Notes: generated from the sequence alone by a model not told the origin. A stretch of DNA of 64,000 nt from Pachyseris speciosa (GCA_016490735.1 JAEMWC010000034.1:1382501-1446500), one strand, 5' to 3'; shown: positions 53,479 through 63,594, numbered from the stretch's first letter. Program-made: numbers and translations.

Positions 53479-53772
53479 TAATTTAAATTTAATATGTCAA
53501 TGATCATCGCAGTTATGAACACTACCTAAGTAGTAGTGAAAATAAAGCCTGAAAAAATTCAGGCTTGTACGGGATTCGAACCCACGACCTCTGCGATACC
53601 GGTGCAGCGCTCTACCGACTCGGAGCTAACAAGCCATCTTGGAGCTGGTCGTTTTGTTGGTTCGTAATATACCCGCGAGTGGTGAATATATATGAGAATG
53701 AATATATGAAAATCATATATTAAATCCTTAATCCGCAGTTCAAATATATGATTTTCATATATTCATTCTCAG
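53479..53772 (-). mobile_element. SINE family 1 copy with 14-bp target duplication
   Basis: Flanked by ATAAATTAGAAATT at 53,465-53,478 and 53,773-53,786. Contains a tRNA-like unit (53,562-53,635) with a perfect GGCTTGT/ACAAGCC stem, and GCCTGAATTTTTTCAGGC just after it. The duplication length indicates LINE-driven insertion. It sits inside the LINE remnant, so it is younger than that insertion. Confidence 0.85.
53562..53635 (-). other. tRNA-like unit inside SINE family 1
   Basis: Seven-base-pair acceptor stem, A box TAGCTCCGAGTCGGTAGAGC, B box GGTTCGAATCC. Loop reads CCGGTAT, without the usual T33, so SINE-derived and not a true tRNA. Confidence 0.7.
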
Positions 53773-53794
53773 ATAAATTAGAAATTGTTACCTT

Positions 53795-54525
53795 TAGTTA
53801 GTATTAGGAGACTCTGCTTCAATAAAATTGCCTAGGTCAACAATTCGTTCTGCCACCTTCCTAGCGTCCGAGTTCTTCAAATCGTTTGTTTCCACGTCAC
53901 ATGAAGTACAATTTGTTCAGGGTGATGTTTAATTGTAGGTTTGATGTAGTTAAAAATGTCTTCAACCGTAGCTCCAGGAAAAGCTTTAACCACGGTCTTG
54001 ACTCTCTTGCTGTTGGAAACCTTCCAACCCTGAACGTTCTTAACCAAGGAGTCCCTTTTGGAAACCTTCCAACCCTTAACGTTCTTAACCAAGGAGTCCC
54101 CATCGATGACCACAGTAGGTCGTTTGGCTCTCAATTGATCGAGGAGGGATTCCTAACTTGACTGCTGGTGTTGAATATCCATTGCATGTCTCTGTGATGC
54201 CTGTGAGTGCGAAACTGGGGCGGTTTTTCTTAATTTTCCTCTTGGCCGGATTTGACACCTTCGGCGAAATCTGCTCAGAATGATTCTTAGGCGTGGCTGT
54301 TTGCCAGTGAGCGGTTGAAAATTGAAGTTGAGCCTGTGTTCTTGTTAAAGGCTCCGTGGAGAGAATTTTAAGAGCCTCAAGAAGACTAGATGATTCCTGC
54401 TCGAGGCTCTGGATTTTTTCTTAATACAAAGAAAATTTCAGTTTATATTCATCGATCGCACGTTCTAACTTAGTCTCATTCGCAGCCGTTTTTGGGATGT
54501 CACGCGGCTGTGAAGGAGACTAGTT
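53795..54525 (-). pseudogene. LINE ORF1 remnant: coiled coil plus SGNH-esterase-like domain
   Basis: Minus strand. NETKLERAIDEYKLKFSLY, stop, KIQSLEQESSSLLEALKIL (coiled-coil type), a basic linker (NPAKRKIKKNRP), then TVVIDGDSLVKNVKGWKVS and VKAFPGATVEDIFNYIKPT, then, after a frameshift, NDLKNSDARKVAERIVDLGN. The GDS box and following GATVEDI are typical of the esterase domain in CR1/L2 LINE ORF1. A 45-bp tandem duplication (54,015-54,104) repeats SLVKNV.GWKVS. Confidence 0.65.
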
Positions 54526-54628
54526 CTAACTCAACCGTGGTAAATTGTTCACTGAAGATAACCAAACAAAGAAACGAGCAAAATAAAGCAATATTCTTTA
54601 CTTTTTATCCCGCTAGGACTAGATCGCG

Positions 54629-54773
54629 ATGTGGTCGAGGTCATTTGTGCAAGTTCGTGGATTAGTGGCCGGGATAATTATTGGATTCCTACTGGCCCAC
54701 TTTTTGGCACCTTTGACAGACAAGCATAGTATTATCAAGTGCAAACATCAACCCTCAACGGCCCCCAGCTATG
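54629..54773 (+). CDS. Sulfotransferase B exon 1 (membrane anchor)
   Basis: 48 codons plus one base; donor TATG|GTGAGT. Basic N terminus then hydrophobic VAGIIIGFLLAHFLAPL. Upstream sequence (TTTATCCCGCTAGGACTAG) matches copy A. Confidence 0.75.
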
Positions 54774-56519
54774 GTGAGTATAATATCTTATTTTTCACTT
54801 TGTTTGGCTTTCTTTCAGTTTGTGGGTGTGTGTGTGTGTTTGAGTTGAATAAATTTAACATCCCCTGACAATTATCGACTGTCCAAAAAGCTGGTGTCGG
54901 CTTTTGATTGTAACAGGGGAGAACGGGACTGGCTATCCCCCTCTAGTCTGATTCCCCTCAAGTTATTGACCATTACTTATAGTTACTAACAATTCAAAAA
55001 GCGTTCGAAATTTGCTTTCGTACCCATTTCTGCAACTGCACTTGGTGAGCGACAGTACAAAATCTTATCATCTATATTCCATTTCCGTTTGGGGGGTTAA
55101 ACAAAAAACACTGCCTATACCATTACATCATTTGAGCATTTACTTACATACTTCCTGTATGCGCGAACCACGTACCTCCCTGCATTACAGTGTTCTCATA
55201 TTGCTCGACAACTTTTGGCTTGACAGTTGCGATGTTGTAATACTTCACCATAATTCTTTTCCGCAAAAGTCGTATACTTTAGTCTTGTTCTTTCGATTAT
55301 GTCGCCTTTAATGACTTGCAATTGAGGAAAAAAAAAAGCCGCTCTATTTCATGTTCTTAGCCACTTCGAAGCGAAAAGTGCTTCCTAAATAAAGAAGTAG
55401 GGCCTGAAAGTGTCCCTAGCCCCAAAATATTTTCTCGCTAAAATAAATCTTTGCACCTGTTCGAAACGCATTGCGCATTTTTTCGCCTCATTTCTGCCTC
55501 ATTGTTGTAAAAGTTTTAAAATCTAGCCACCATCTGTCACACGAACGAGTTAGTAAGGGGCGTGTGTCTATTCCTGATTTGACGTCACAAACTGATTTGC
55601 ATCGAGGTAAGTCAAGTCAGGAATAGACCCATGCCCCCTCTGCCGCAGTCTTGTAGCAAATGATGTTTACTTTATCGTATGTTTTGAAACCCATAGGATG
55701 TTTTCGGCCTAAGTGCAAAGTTTTACATTAGCGGAAAAATGGGTTTAGGTACACTTCAAGTAATGTACAAGGATCATCTGCACCTGAGAGTCCCTTCTTA
55801 TGGCATATTAGCTTGGGGAAGTGTATATAAAACACATATTAGTAAAATTCAAGTAAAACAAAACCATATTGTAAGATTAATATTTTTTGCCACAGCATTT
55901 GGAAGTGAAACAGAGAACGCTAAACCTTTGCTAAATTCAATAGGCCTCTTAACAGTTAATAATATCTATCGTCTACAAGTCTCAAAATTCGTGCATTCAT
56001 GGCATAAAGGCTGCCTGCCTGAACTTTTCGACAACATGTTTCAATATGCTAGTAATACACACCACTACAACACGAGATATACAGCTAATAAAAATCTTTA
56101 TAAGCCGAGTGTACGAACTAACGTAAGTAAACAACCAATCTCTTTTATGGCTACGGACATTTGGAAAGACATCCCAACTCATTTAAAAAACTCAAGTGTG
56201 TTCACATTTCCTAAGAAAATTAAACGCTATCTACTCTCTGAACAACAAATAAAATGAAGTTTCGTTTTACTGATGAAGCAACATACTTCATGTAAATAAG
56301 TTCACCCTTCCTTGCATTTCTTTTTATTTTACTTTCCTTTTATGTTAGTTTACCTACCACTTAGAACCTAAATTGCTCAGGGAGCTAACAAGAAAACCTA
56401 CTGGTTTATTTAGCTTCCTAGCTTATCCATTGCTTTTATTTAGTTTACATTAACATATTTTGTAAATTTTGTAGATTGTAATTAAAAAAAAAAGTATACA
56501 TTGATAAAAGCAAATAAAG

Positions 56520-56560
<41 letters not shown>

Positions 56561-56892
56561 ACCATTGAATCTCTTCGTCTTCTGCTATTCGTTTTCCTTG
56601 TTTGACTGACTCCCAATATCTAAATTGGGTTATAACTTCTGAAAATTTCCAGTTGCGGCAAACCAATCAAGCGCAAATCCTATAAAGCATCTTTAGTGGA
56701 GTTGTTCTGGGTAGGTCCCTGGTTGAACTCCTCTGTCATCCTTGTAAATAGCCAACTGGTTTGCCTCCGGCCATTTGGGATTCTTATCATGTTATGTTTA
56801 TTTGACTTTATTTGTTTCTGTATTTGCTCGGCCCCACTAGCCTTTGTGCTATAAATACTACCGAGGATAAATAAAGGTTGCTATTATTATTA

Positions 56893-56964
<72 letters not shown>

Positions 56965-57208
56965 TTAGCACAGGGATTTTTTTCCCTGGGAAGAAATATC
57001 CAGTCAAGTCTCATCCCGAGACCTCAGACTTCCAGCACTTTTCTGAGGATATGTGCCGATCCGAGGAGTGCCCACTTTTGCATCGTTCTTGTTCGGTTTT
57101 TAATTCCTGGTTGCTTCAAGTGGCCTGCCAGCTTCTTTGTCACTGAACCTAATGCGCCTACAACCACTGGCACCACTTTTGTTCTTGATTAGTAATGGTA
57201 ATAGGACT

Positions 57209-57253
<45 letters not shown>

Positions 57254-57644
57254 TGGCCGAGCGCGTAGCGCGAGGCTGATTTGAAATTACGAGCACGATT
57301 ACCCCTGAATTGTACGACACGAAGTTCTATTGCCAGTTAATTGTGTCAATAACAAAATGCGAGAAACTCTAGAGGTCAACTTTCTAAATTGTAAAACGTA
57401 TTGTATAAAATAACCAACGGAAATGGTTGCTATTTTACAAAGCGCGAAGATTGACAACTGACACGACATGGCAGCTACTGCTCAACGTACGCAAATAAGG
57501 TAACTGTCCGATTTGGCCTGTCCGATTACAGGTGTTTGTAATCGGACAGCTCAAATCGGACAGTTTGGACCTGAAGCAGCCAATTAAGACACAAATGAAG
57601 GCTGTTAAGAACCAATCATATTCGAGCATTTTGTTATTGACACA

Positions 57645-57689
<45 letters not shown>

Positions 57690-60600
57690 CGTTGTTGTTC
57701 TCTATTTCATGGACAAACCTACTGAGCTTAGCTTCCTTCACAGCTGTTGTTTGTGTCGGTCCTATTCTCCTCCCCCCCCACCCCCCCCTTTTTACCGGCC
57801 AACGTCTGCTAAACAGAGATGGACAGTCCATTCCAGGAACTGAGCATCACATCGTGACTTTTAAATTTCGGTGGCTGAGTTCCTGTAGTCTCAACGCAGC
57901 AGTTGTTTGTGTCGTTTCTATTCTCCCACCTGATTGGATACTCAGACACAATGGGAATGGAATGTTCGGCTCGGTTCAGTAGACATTGGTGGGGAGGGAG
58001 AATAGGACCGACACAAACAACGGCTGCGAAGGAGGTAATACTGAGCCAGAGGCAGAGCTGAAAATTGCAGAGTGTACGGAGAGAAGGGTGGGGGTGGGGT
58101 TGGGGCTGGAGGATGACAAAAGTAAAGTCATCCGCTTCCCTTTATTTTAACGGTAGAGAATCTCGCTCTAGCGGTCATTCATCCCATACTCTAGTATACT
58201 GTGCCATCGTCTTTGGGGTATTTTGTGCAATCGTTTTCTATTCCTTTCCTCAACCTCCCGACGTTCAGTTTATGAATACCGCGGTGCTGTATTTCAACGT
58301 TCTTGCTAGTCTCACCGACTTTGTTAGTGGACCCACTCCGCGGATGTTCTTGAATAATTCGCCCACTGTTTCCCCGACATCTAAACCATAACAAAACTCT
58401 GGTGCAAATCCAACAAACTTTGAAGTTGACAAGACGACTGAGTACGTACCAGAAAAAACGCCTTGTCTGATGAAACAACCGCATGTGTAGTAACAATAAG
58501 GGGTACCGCTCTTAAACATAGGCACGTCGCGCCGAATTACTGTTGCTGCCAAGTCTCTTGTTAGTACCTTTTTAGGGAATGTAAACAAAGCTTATATTTC
58601 ACATTTTTTTCCATGTTAATAGACGAAGTTATTTCCCATGATGATTCTACGTCGAAAGAGCCAGTTGAAAGCAATCTAAAGGAAAAGGAAAATATGGCCC
58701 CGATACTCCGAGCTAGAAGACGAGAAGCTGTGAGAGCAGACGGTGAGAAATTGGAGGTGGTTGTACATTATTTACTAACGATAAATGTGCATTGCCTCCT
58801 ATTTACTGTGATATAGAGATTTAATCCTTTTTGAGAAACAGGAGGCTGGGGGATCAGAAAAATCCCGGAAGAATAGCGTCATTTCAAGGGTAGATTGGTA
58901 TCTCCATAGCCTCATATGCAGACGTCTTTGGGCTTGCCACGCCCCCTCCCCCTCCCCCCTACGAGCTACGTGAGAATGGAAATCGACACCCACGGGGTAA
59001 ATTCCGCTAAATTAAAGTGCATATCACCCCAAAATATTTTTTCGCTACATTGAACCTTTGCACCGCTTCGAAACGCGTTTCACCTTTCGTTTCTCTTTTT
59101 TACCAATTGCTAACTTTTTATAGTATTTCAAAGTTGCGAAAAATTGAGCATCGTTGTTTCACGACCGAGTCAGAAGGGGAGTGGGTCTATTCCCGGGTTG
59201 ACGTCACAAACTGATTTGCATGCATGTTTACAAAGACTTGATGCGATGCAAATCAGTTTGTGACGTCAACCCGGGAATAGACCCACTCCCCTTCTGACTC
59301 GGTCGTGAAACAACGATGCTCAATTTTTCGCAACTTTGAAATACTACAAAAAGTTAGCAATTGGTAAAAAAGAGAAACGAAAGGTGAAACGCGTTTCGAA
59401 GCGGTGCAAAGGTTCAATGTAGCGAAAAAATATTTTGGGGTGATATGCACTTTAAGTACGATAACGATACGATAATCTTTATTTGAACACGATCAATTCA
59501 TCAGCCCATAAAAATACATATCACATACGCTAAAATATTTAAAATTCAAACTGTGTACTGTAACACTAAAAGCTGTTTTCGGTGAATGCCGTGCGTAGAC
59601 TTAAAAAATGTCATTGATCTTACGTTTAAATACCCCCCAGAGACTCTGTGTTCCTTATATCGCGTGGTAGACTGTTCCATAATGTGGCGCCATTGTAGCT
59701 AAAGCTTTTTCAGTAATAATTAGTGCGCAGTAATGGAACATTGAGCTTATTTTCAGAGTCCCTGAGGTCATAAGCAGAGTCACGCCACGTAAACTTTGAA
59801 TACAGATACTCTGGAGCTAGCCCGTGCAGACATCTAAACATCATGGTGGCTTTATGAATTTCCTGCTGGCGTGCAAGACTTTTCCACCCTAAAACCTCGA
59901 GTAGCTCAGTTGCATCAGGATCATAGTTGGAGAATGTCAACACACGGGCTGCTCTATTCTGCAATTTCTGCAGTTTGTCTCGTAGCGTTTTCCCACAGTT
60001 ACCCCAAAAAATGTCACAGTAATCAAAGTGAGGTTTTACTAAAGCTTGGTAAATGAGATGTAAGGTTGATGCTGGATCAGGTGCCTAATTCGCTTTAGGG
60101 CCCCGATACCAGAGGCGATCTTTTTCGTTAATTTTTCGATGTGGCTATGCCAATCGAGTTTATCGTCTATTATTACACCAAGCGATTTTGTAGCTGTAAC
60201 TTGGCTCACTTGAGTATTGTTCATTCTAATTGTTGGTAAAGCTGTGAGAGTATTCAGTCTGTGCCTCGACCCTATTTTTGGTCATGTTCAATGTGAGTTT
60301 GTTCGCTTGTAGCCAGTTGAAAACGTTTGTTAAGTCTTCATTTAGACAAAACTGAACATTCTCAAGATTGCTGCCCGCATATGTGAGGTGCGTGTCGTCA
60401 GCGTACATTCTCGGTTTACAATTTGATAAGCAATTTGGAAGATCGTTGATATATAATAAAAACAATAATGGTCCGAGGATGGTCCCTTGAGGGACACCGC
60501 GTGTCAATGAGCAGCTATTGGATAGCGACCCGTTCACAGAGCATTTTTGTGTGTGGTTTTCTGAATTTGACTGAAACCATTTGAAAGATTTGCCATGCAT

Positions 60601-62803
60601 ACCATAATAGTTTAGTTTCGATAGAAGGATCTGATGATCAACAGTGTCAAAAGCTTTTTTCAAATCTAGAAAGATGACTCCATTGATGTTCCCGTTATCA
60701 ATATTATATGCCCAAGAATCTGTCGCTTCCAACAAAGCTGTTACAGTTGAATGATTAGCACGAAACCCTGATTGATTTTGACATAGAATATCGTGCTCTT
60801 CCAAATAGGCATATAACTGTTCATCAACTATCCTTTCAAACACCTTCGCCACTATTGGAATCACCGATATTGGGCGGTAATTGTTAACATCACCGCGGTC
60901 ACCCTTTTTATAAAGAGGGGTAACCCTTGCATATTTCCAGTCATCTGGGAACGTCCCTTGGCTAATAGATTGATTGAAAATATCACATATCGGCACACAA
61001 ATAAGATCAGCACATTCCCTGATAAACCTAGCAGATATTTTGTCAAGGCCCGTTGCGTTTGACTTGTCTAGTTTATTTAAAAGTGAAAATACTTTATTTG
61101 GATTGGTGGTTTGGAGCTTAAACCATTTATCTGTAACGGTAAGATATCTTTGATAGCTACCATTATCACAATTTATCTCACTGGCAAGTTTTGGACCAAT
61201 ATTAGCAGTGGTTATTGAATTCGTTTGATAGTTCCAACGGATTAGTTATCGTTAATCCATCCACTTTTAGTGACGCCATTGGCGTTTTCCCAGATTTTCG
61301 AGAAGTTAGCTCGTTTATAGTCTGCAAGGTCTTCCGGGAGTCGCTGGTGTGCTTATTTAAACTATTTTGGTAATAAACTTGCTTAGCTGAGCGTATTTGC
61401 TTATTGACTATATTTCTTTGTTTCTTAAAAAATGTCCAATCGTTGGGATCATTTGTCTTGCTAGCTTTGATTTTTAATATGTCTCTATTATGCATCAAGT
61501 CTTTCAATTCAGAGGTAATCCACGTGAACGAACGCGCATCGTTTTCAGTGGGGCATGTTTGTCAGCAATAGCCAGAAATGTACATTTCCATTGCTGCCAC
61601 ATCACGTTTGGGTTGGAAGACTCATATACATTATCCCAACATTGAGATAGAATATCATAACGAAAATTTTGGCGATCGAAATTTCGGAAATTTCTATATG
61701 TAATAGAATTATGTCCATTAGACATCCCGTTCAGGGCAAGTTTTCTATATACATAGACCATGCTATGATCACTTATCCCGATATGACAAACTCCCGAACA
61801 AGCAATCTTATCGGAGCAGTTGGTATAGATTAAATCAATTAGAGTTGATGAGGTGGGTGTTATCCTCGTCGGTTCAGAGATGAGCTGCTCGAGTCCGTAG
61901 ACATCAGCAATACTCCTTAATTTTGATGTATCATTGTCATAACGAGTAGTGATTATGTCACAGTTCATGTCTCCCAGTACAAAAAATTCTACATTTTCAC
62001 TATCCAATTTCCCAATTAGGGATTCAAAAGGTGAAAAACTGCCAATAGGAGAGTCAGGTGGTCTGTACCAAGTAACAATCACAAAAGATTTTGAATTTGG
62101 CTTATGGATTTCCAAGCAAAGATTTTCTAATGCATCCATATGTAGGTCATTTCGTACTGCAAAGTTGATTGAATTTGGGAGTCCCATGACTGCATAGCTG
62201 GAAAATTGCTGGGAACTTTGTCATACACGTTCACTGAGACACTACATGACTCAACTACTTCACCTCAACCATTAATCTAATAAGCTGTTGCACCGATTTG
62301 CTTCACTTCCTTGATCTTGCATTGCAGCTGACATAAACGTTTAGGGCTGATTAATCCTACTTTATAATACTTCAATGTTTAATAATCGACTCAGGCCAGA
62401 TGGTCTCCTAACCAATTAGGATAACCTCGCTCGCTTATTTATCATCATTTTTCATTTTTCCTCAGATAAAGACGTCCACAAAGCTTATAGTTACGTAAGA
62501 ACCATCTTCTTTTTCATTGGTTACCCACGAAGTCGCCACAGCCTGCTTGGATCTCTGTTGGACGCTCATCCCCACATGGTTATTTCTGACGAAGGAATGG
62601 CTTTCCCAAGATGGAGGTCAAATCCGAGCAAATGGATAGGCTCGCTGTATTTATATTACGATTCAATGTTCAGAGCTTCAGAGCGCGCTATTCTTGGAGG
62701 CAGACGATCCTTAGTGTTCGATGGCAGTGTCGTGAACAAGTCTAGTGCCTACGGTTATTATGTCCCTAACCAGTGGCAAGGTCGATATGATGGTTATATT
62801 GAG
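54629..62803 (+). CDS. Sulfotransferase-like gene B (exons 1-3, continues beyond right edge)
   Basis: Tandem paralogue of gene A with the same exon phases (1, 1, 0). Exon 1: MWSRSFVQVRGLVAGIIIG and a membrane anchor. Exon 2: EVISHDDSTSKEPVESN stem. Exon 3: [20 protein letters not shown] with the PAPS-binding loop, closing QGRYDGYIE. Unlike copy A the exon 1/2 junction is in frame. No stops or frameshifts in the visible part. Introns 1 and 2 are larger than in copy A because of a LINE end, SINE tail, TIR element, TTAA hairpin and a 2.7-kb LINE. Exons 4 and 5 should lie right of 64,000. Role as in gene A, by inference. Confidence 0.72.
55408..55755. mobile_element. TTAA-type hairpin element with TGACGTCA site, copy 3
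   Basis: AGTGTCCCTAGCCCC to GGGTTTAGGTACACT; centre has CTGATTTGACGTCACAAAC. Arms are more diverged than in the copies at 39,281 and 59,016, and TTAA is degraded to CTGA and TCAA. Confidence 0.65.
55780..56560 (+). pseudogene. LINE 3' fragment (post-RT domain)
   Basis: Plus-strand frame YGILAWGSVYKTHISKIQVK, NIYRLQVSKFVHSWHKGCLP, LFDNMFQYASNTHHYNTRYT, SFMATDIWKDIPTHLKN, ending YLLSEQQIK. This is the region after the RT thumb in Jockey/CR1-like LINEs. It ends in GCAAATAAAGATTATTATT, the element's 3' tail. 5'-truncated; lies in sulfotransferase B intron 1 on the sense strand. Confidence 0.75.
56690..56960 (+). mobile_element. SINE family 2 body and tail, with ATT microsatellite
   Basis: Contains CCCACTAGCCTTTGTGCT, then ATACTACCGAGGATAAATAAA and a TATTATTATT tail (56,880-56,960). 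The tRNA-like head is truncated. The microsatellite probably grew from the SINE tail. Confidence 0.7.
56985..57190 (-). pseudogene. Retroelement C-terminal domain fragment
   Basis: Minus-strand frame TKVVPVVVGALGSVTKKLAG, HLKQPGIKNRTRTMQKWALL, GSAHILRKVLEV and stop. Homologue of the fragment at 42,693-42,907. Confidence 0.55.
57213..57320. repeat. Hairpin with GCGCGTAGCGCGAGGC loop
   Basis: GTACAATTCAGGGAGTAATCG and CGATTACCCCTGAATTGTAC arms, inner pair GATTTCAAATT/AATTTGAAATC... around GGCCGAGCGCGTAGCGCG. Same design as 44,845-44,930. Confidence 0.7.
57503..57566. repeat. Perfect short palindrome around CTGTCCGATT
   Basis: CTGTCCGATTTGGCCTGTCC and its partner GGACAG...AAATCGGACAG, with inner GATTAC/GTAATC. 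Three CTGTCCGAT-type sites in 64 bp. Confidence 0.7.
57645..57687 (+). repeat. ATT microsatellite
   Basis: Uninterrupted ATT units. Confidence 0.9.
57728..58038. mobile_element. 311-bp TIR element with 8-bp target duplication (hAT-like)
   Basis: TTAGCTTCCTTCACAGC at the left and GCTGCGAAGGAGGTAA at the right are inverted repeats continuing into GTTGTTTGTGTCGGTCC. Exact TACTGAGC flanks at 57,720-57,727 and 58,039-58,046. A third GTTGTTTGTGTCG lies inside. The 8-bp duplication fits hAT. Confidence 0.75.
58265..58588 (-). CDS. Unassigned 107-residue frame
   Basis: Starts MFTFPKKVLTRDLAATVIRR and includes a Cys-rich stretch (TPYCYYTCGCFIRQGVF). I do not recognise it. It ends 35 bp before sulfotransferase B exon 2 on the opposite strand and has no homologue in copy A. 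The opposite strand is also open with a hydrophobic run (VFGVFCAIVFYSF), so either, or neither, may be real. Confidence 0.15.
   Translation of the reverse strand: MFTFPKKVLTRDLAATVIRRDVPMFKSGTPYCYYTCGCFIRQGVFSGTYSVVLSTSKFVGFAPEFCYGLDVGETVGELFKNIRGVGPLTKSVRLARTLKYSTAVFIN
58623..58742 (+). CDS. Sulfotransferase B exon 2
   Basis: Acceptor TTCCATGTTAATAG, donor GTGAGA, phase 1 in and out. 39 codons, five longer than in copy A, rich in Arg and Glu near the end (RARRREAVRAD). Confidence 0.75.
59016..59451. mobile_element. Near-perfect TTAA-type hairpin with paired TGACGTCA sites, copy 4
   Basis: 436 bp flanked by TTAA (59,012-59,015 and 59,452-59,455). The two halves are almost exact complements: the same 65-residue frame can be read from each strand with a single difference. 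Centre: GGGTTGACGTCACAAACTG and CAGTTTGTGACGTCAACCC. This is the youngest copy of the family. It abuts the 3' end of the LINE. Confidence 0.9.
59456..62215 (-). pseudogene. Non-LTR retrotransposon (Jockey/CR1-like), 5'-truncated ORF2
   Basis: Minus strand. Endonuclease C-terminal half: SFVIVTWYRPPDSPIGSF, FVLGDMNCDI, STLIDLIYTN and GISDHSMVY (catalytic D and H of the APE fold). Linker. RT: ATGLDKISARFI-type start at about 61,060, LYKKGDRGDVNNYRPISV, FLDLKKAFDTVDHQILLSKL, GVPQGTILGPLLFLLYINDL and MYADDTHLTYAGS. Post-RT: SLGVIIDDKLDWHSHIEKL and GWKSLARQQEIHKATMMF. The 3' tail is ATCGTATCGTTATCGT. It has several frameshifts, so is inactive, but is fairly complete from mid-endonuclease. It fills most of sulfotransferase B intron 2, antisense. 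Confidence 0.88.
62466..62803 (+). CDS. Sulfotransferase B exon 3 (PAPS 5'-phosphosulfate site)
   Basis: Starts DVHKAYSYVRTIFFFIGYP; about 85-90% identical to copy A by eye from PRSRHSLLG onwards. Acceptor TTTTCCTCAG, donor GTAAAG, leaves in phase 0. Confidence 0.8.
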
Positions 62804-63222
62804 GTAAAGCAAGGTTTATGATGGGTGAAGCCACTACAAATGTGCCACAGAAGCTGTGATGAGGCGATGGGCAAACATCTCATGCCAGTCTTCTGGCTTA
62901 TGACACCACAGCTTTGCATTTTCTTTAAGCAAACAACAAACAAAGATAAGCCTGCCTTGACCTGGGTATCAGAATGTCCCTAAAATGGGAGTCGGACGGA
63001 AGGGTACAATTGAGGAAGTGATGGAAAGAGAGTTTTCTCCTCTCCCCCCCCCCCCCCTCCCCGCGCACCTAGCTTTCTTCTCGGGTTCTGAGGATTGATT
63101 ATGAAGCGCCATACATTTACAATGGGGCAGCTTGTGCATGTCATCCATCTTCCACCTGATCCTGATCTCTTACTTCTACTAAGACACGGAAAACAAGTAT
63201 ACTAAGTTTTCTATCCAATCTG
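62804..63222. other. Start of sulfotransferase B intron 3
   Basis: Short similarities to the start of copy A intron 3 (CACAGAA..TGGCG region and GAAGTGATGG) and a C-rich run at 63,043-63,062. No gene. Confidence 0.4.
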
Positions 63223-63564
63223 CTAGTAAATTCTATTTGTATTTAGCTTGGACGATGGAACCTCGTGGAATAGTTCACTCATTCCTTGACGCAGCTGACC
63301 ATGATTCACGTACGGCATTTTTTTTAAAGAATCGTCGTAATCCTCGGTTCCTATAGCAAGACATGCTCCATGAGTAAATGCCGGTGGACCAAACATTCTT
63401 ACATTGGAAATCATTAAAAGCCAGAGTGAATAGGTTAAAACAGCCAAAAGACGGTAGACGGGCATGCTAGCCAATGGAAATCCTGGCCAAAGAGTTACAG
63501 TCGCGAATACCGTGAAACAGCCAAAAGAAACAAAAGCATTTTGTTCGAGCCTTCGGTTATGCAC
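63223..63564 (-). CDS. Unassigned membrane-protein-like frame in sulfotransferase B intron 3
   Basis: 113 codons: two hydrophobic stretches (FVSFGCFTVFATVTLWPGF and YRLLAVLTYSLWLLMISNV) then a soluble end (GTEDYDDSLKKMPYVNHGQL). Composition looks protein-like. I do not recognise it. No homologue in the same intron of copy A. Could be an exon or pseudogene of an unrelated gene, or chance. Confidence 0.25.
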   Translation of the reverse strand: MHNRRLEQNAFVSFGCFTVFATVTLWPGFPLASMPVYRLLAVLTYSLWLLMISNVRMFGPPAFTHGACLAIGTEDYDDSLKKMPYVNHGQLRQGMSELFHEVPSSKLNTNRIY

Positions 63565-63594
63565 CTAATTTTCAACAAAAGGTATTAAACCGAG

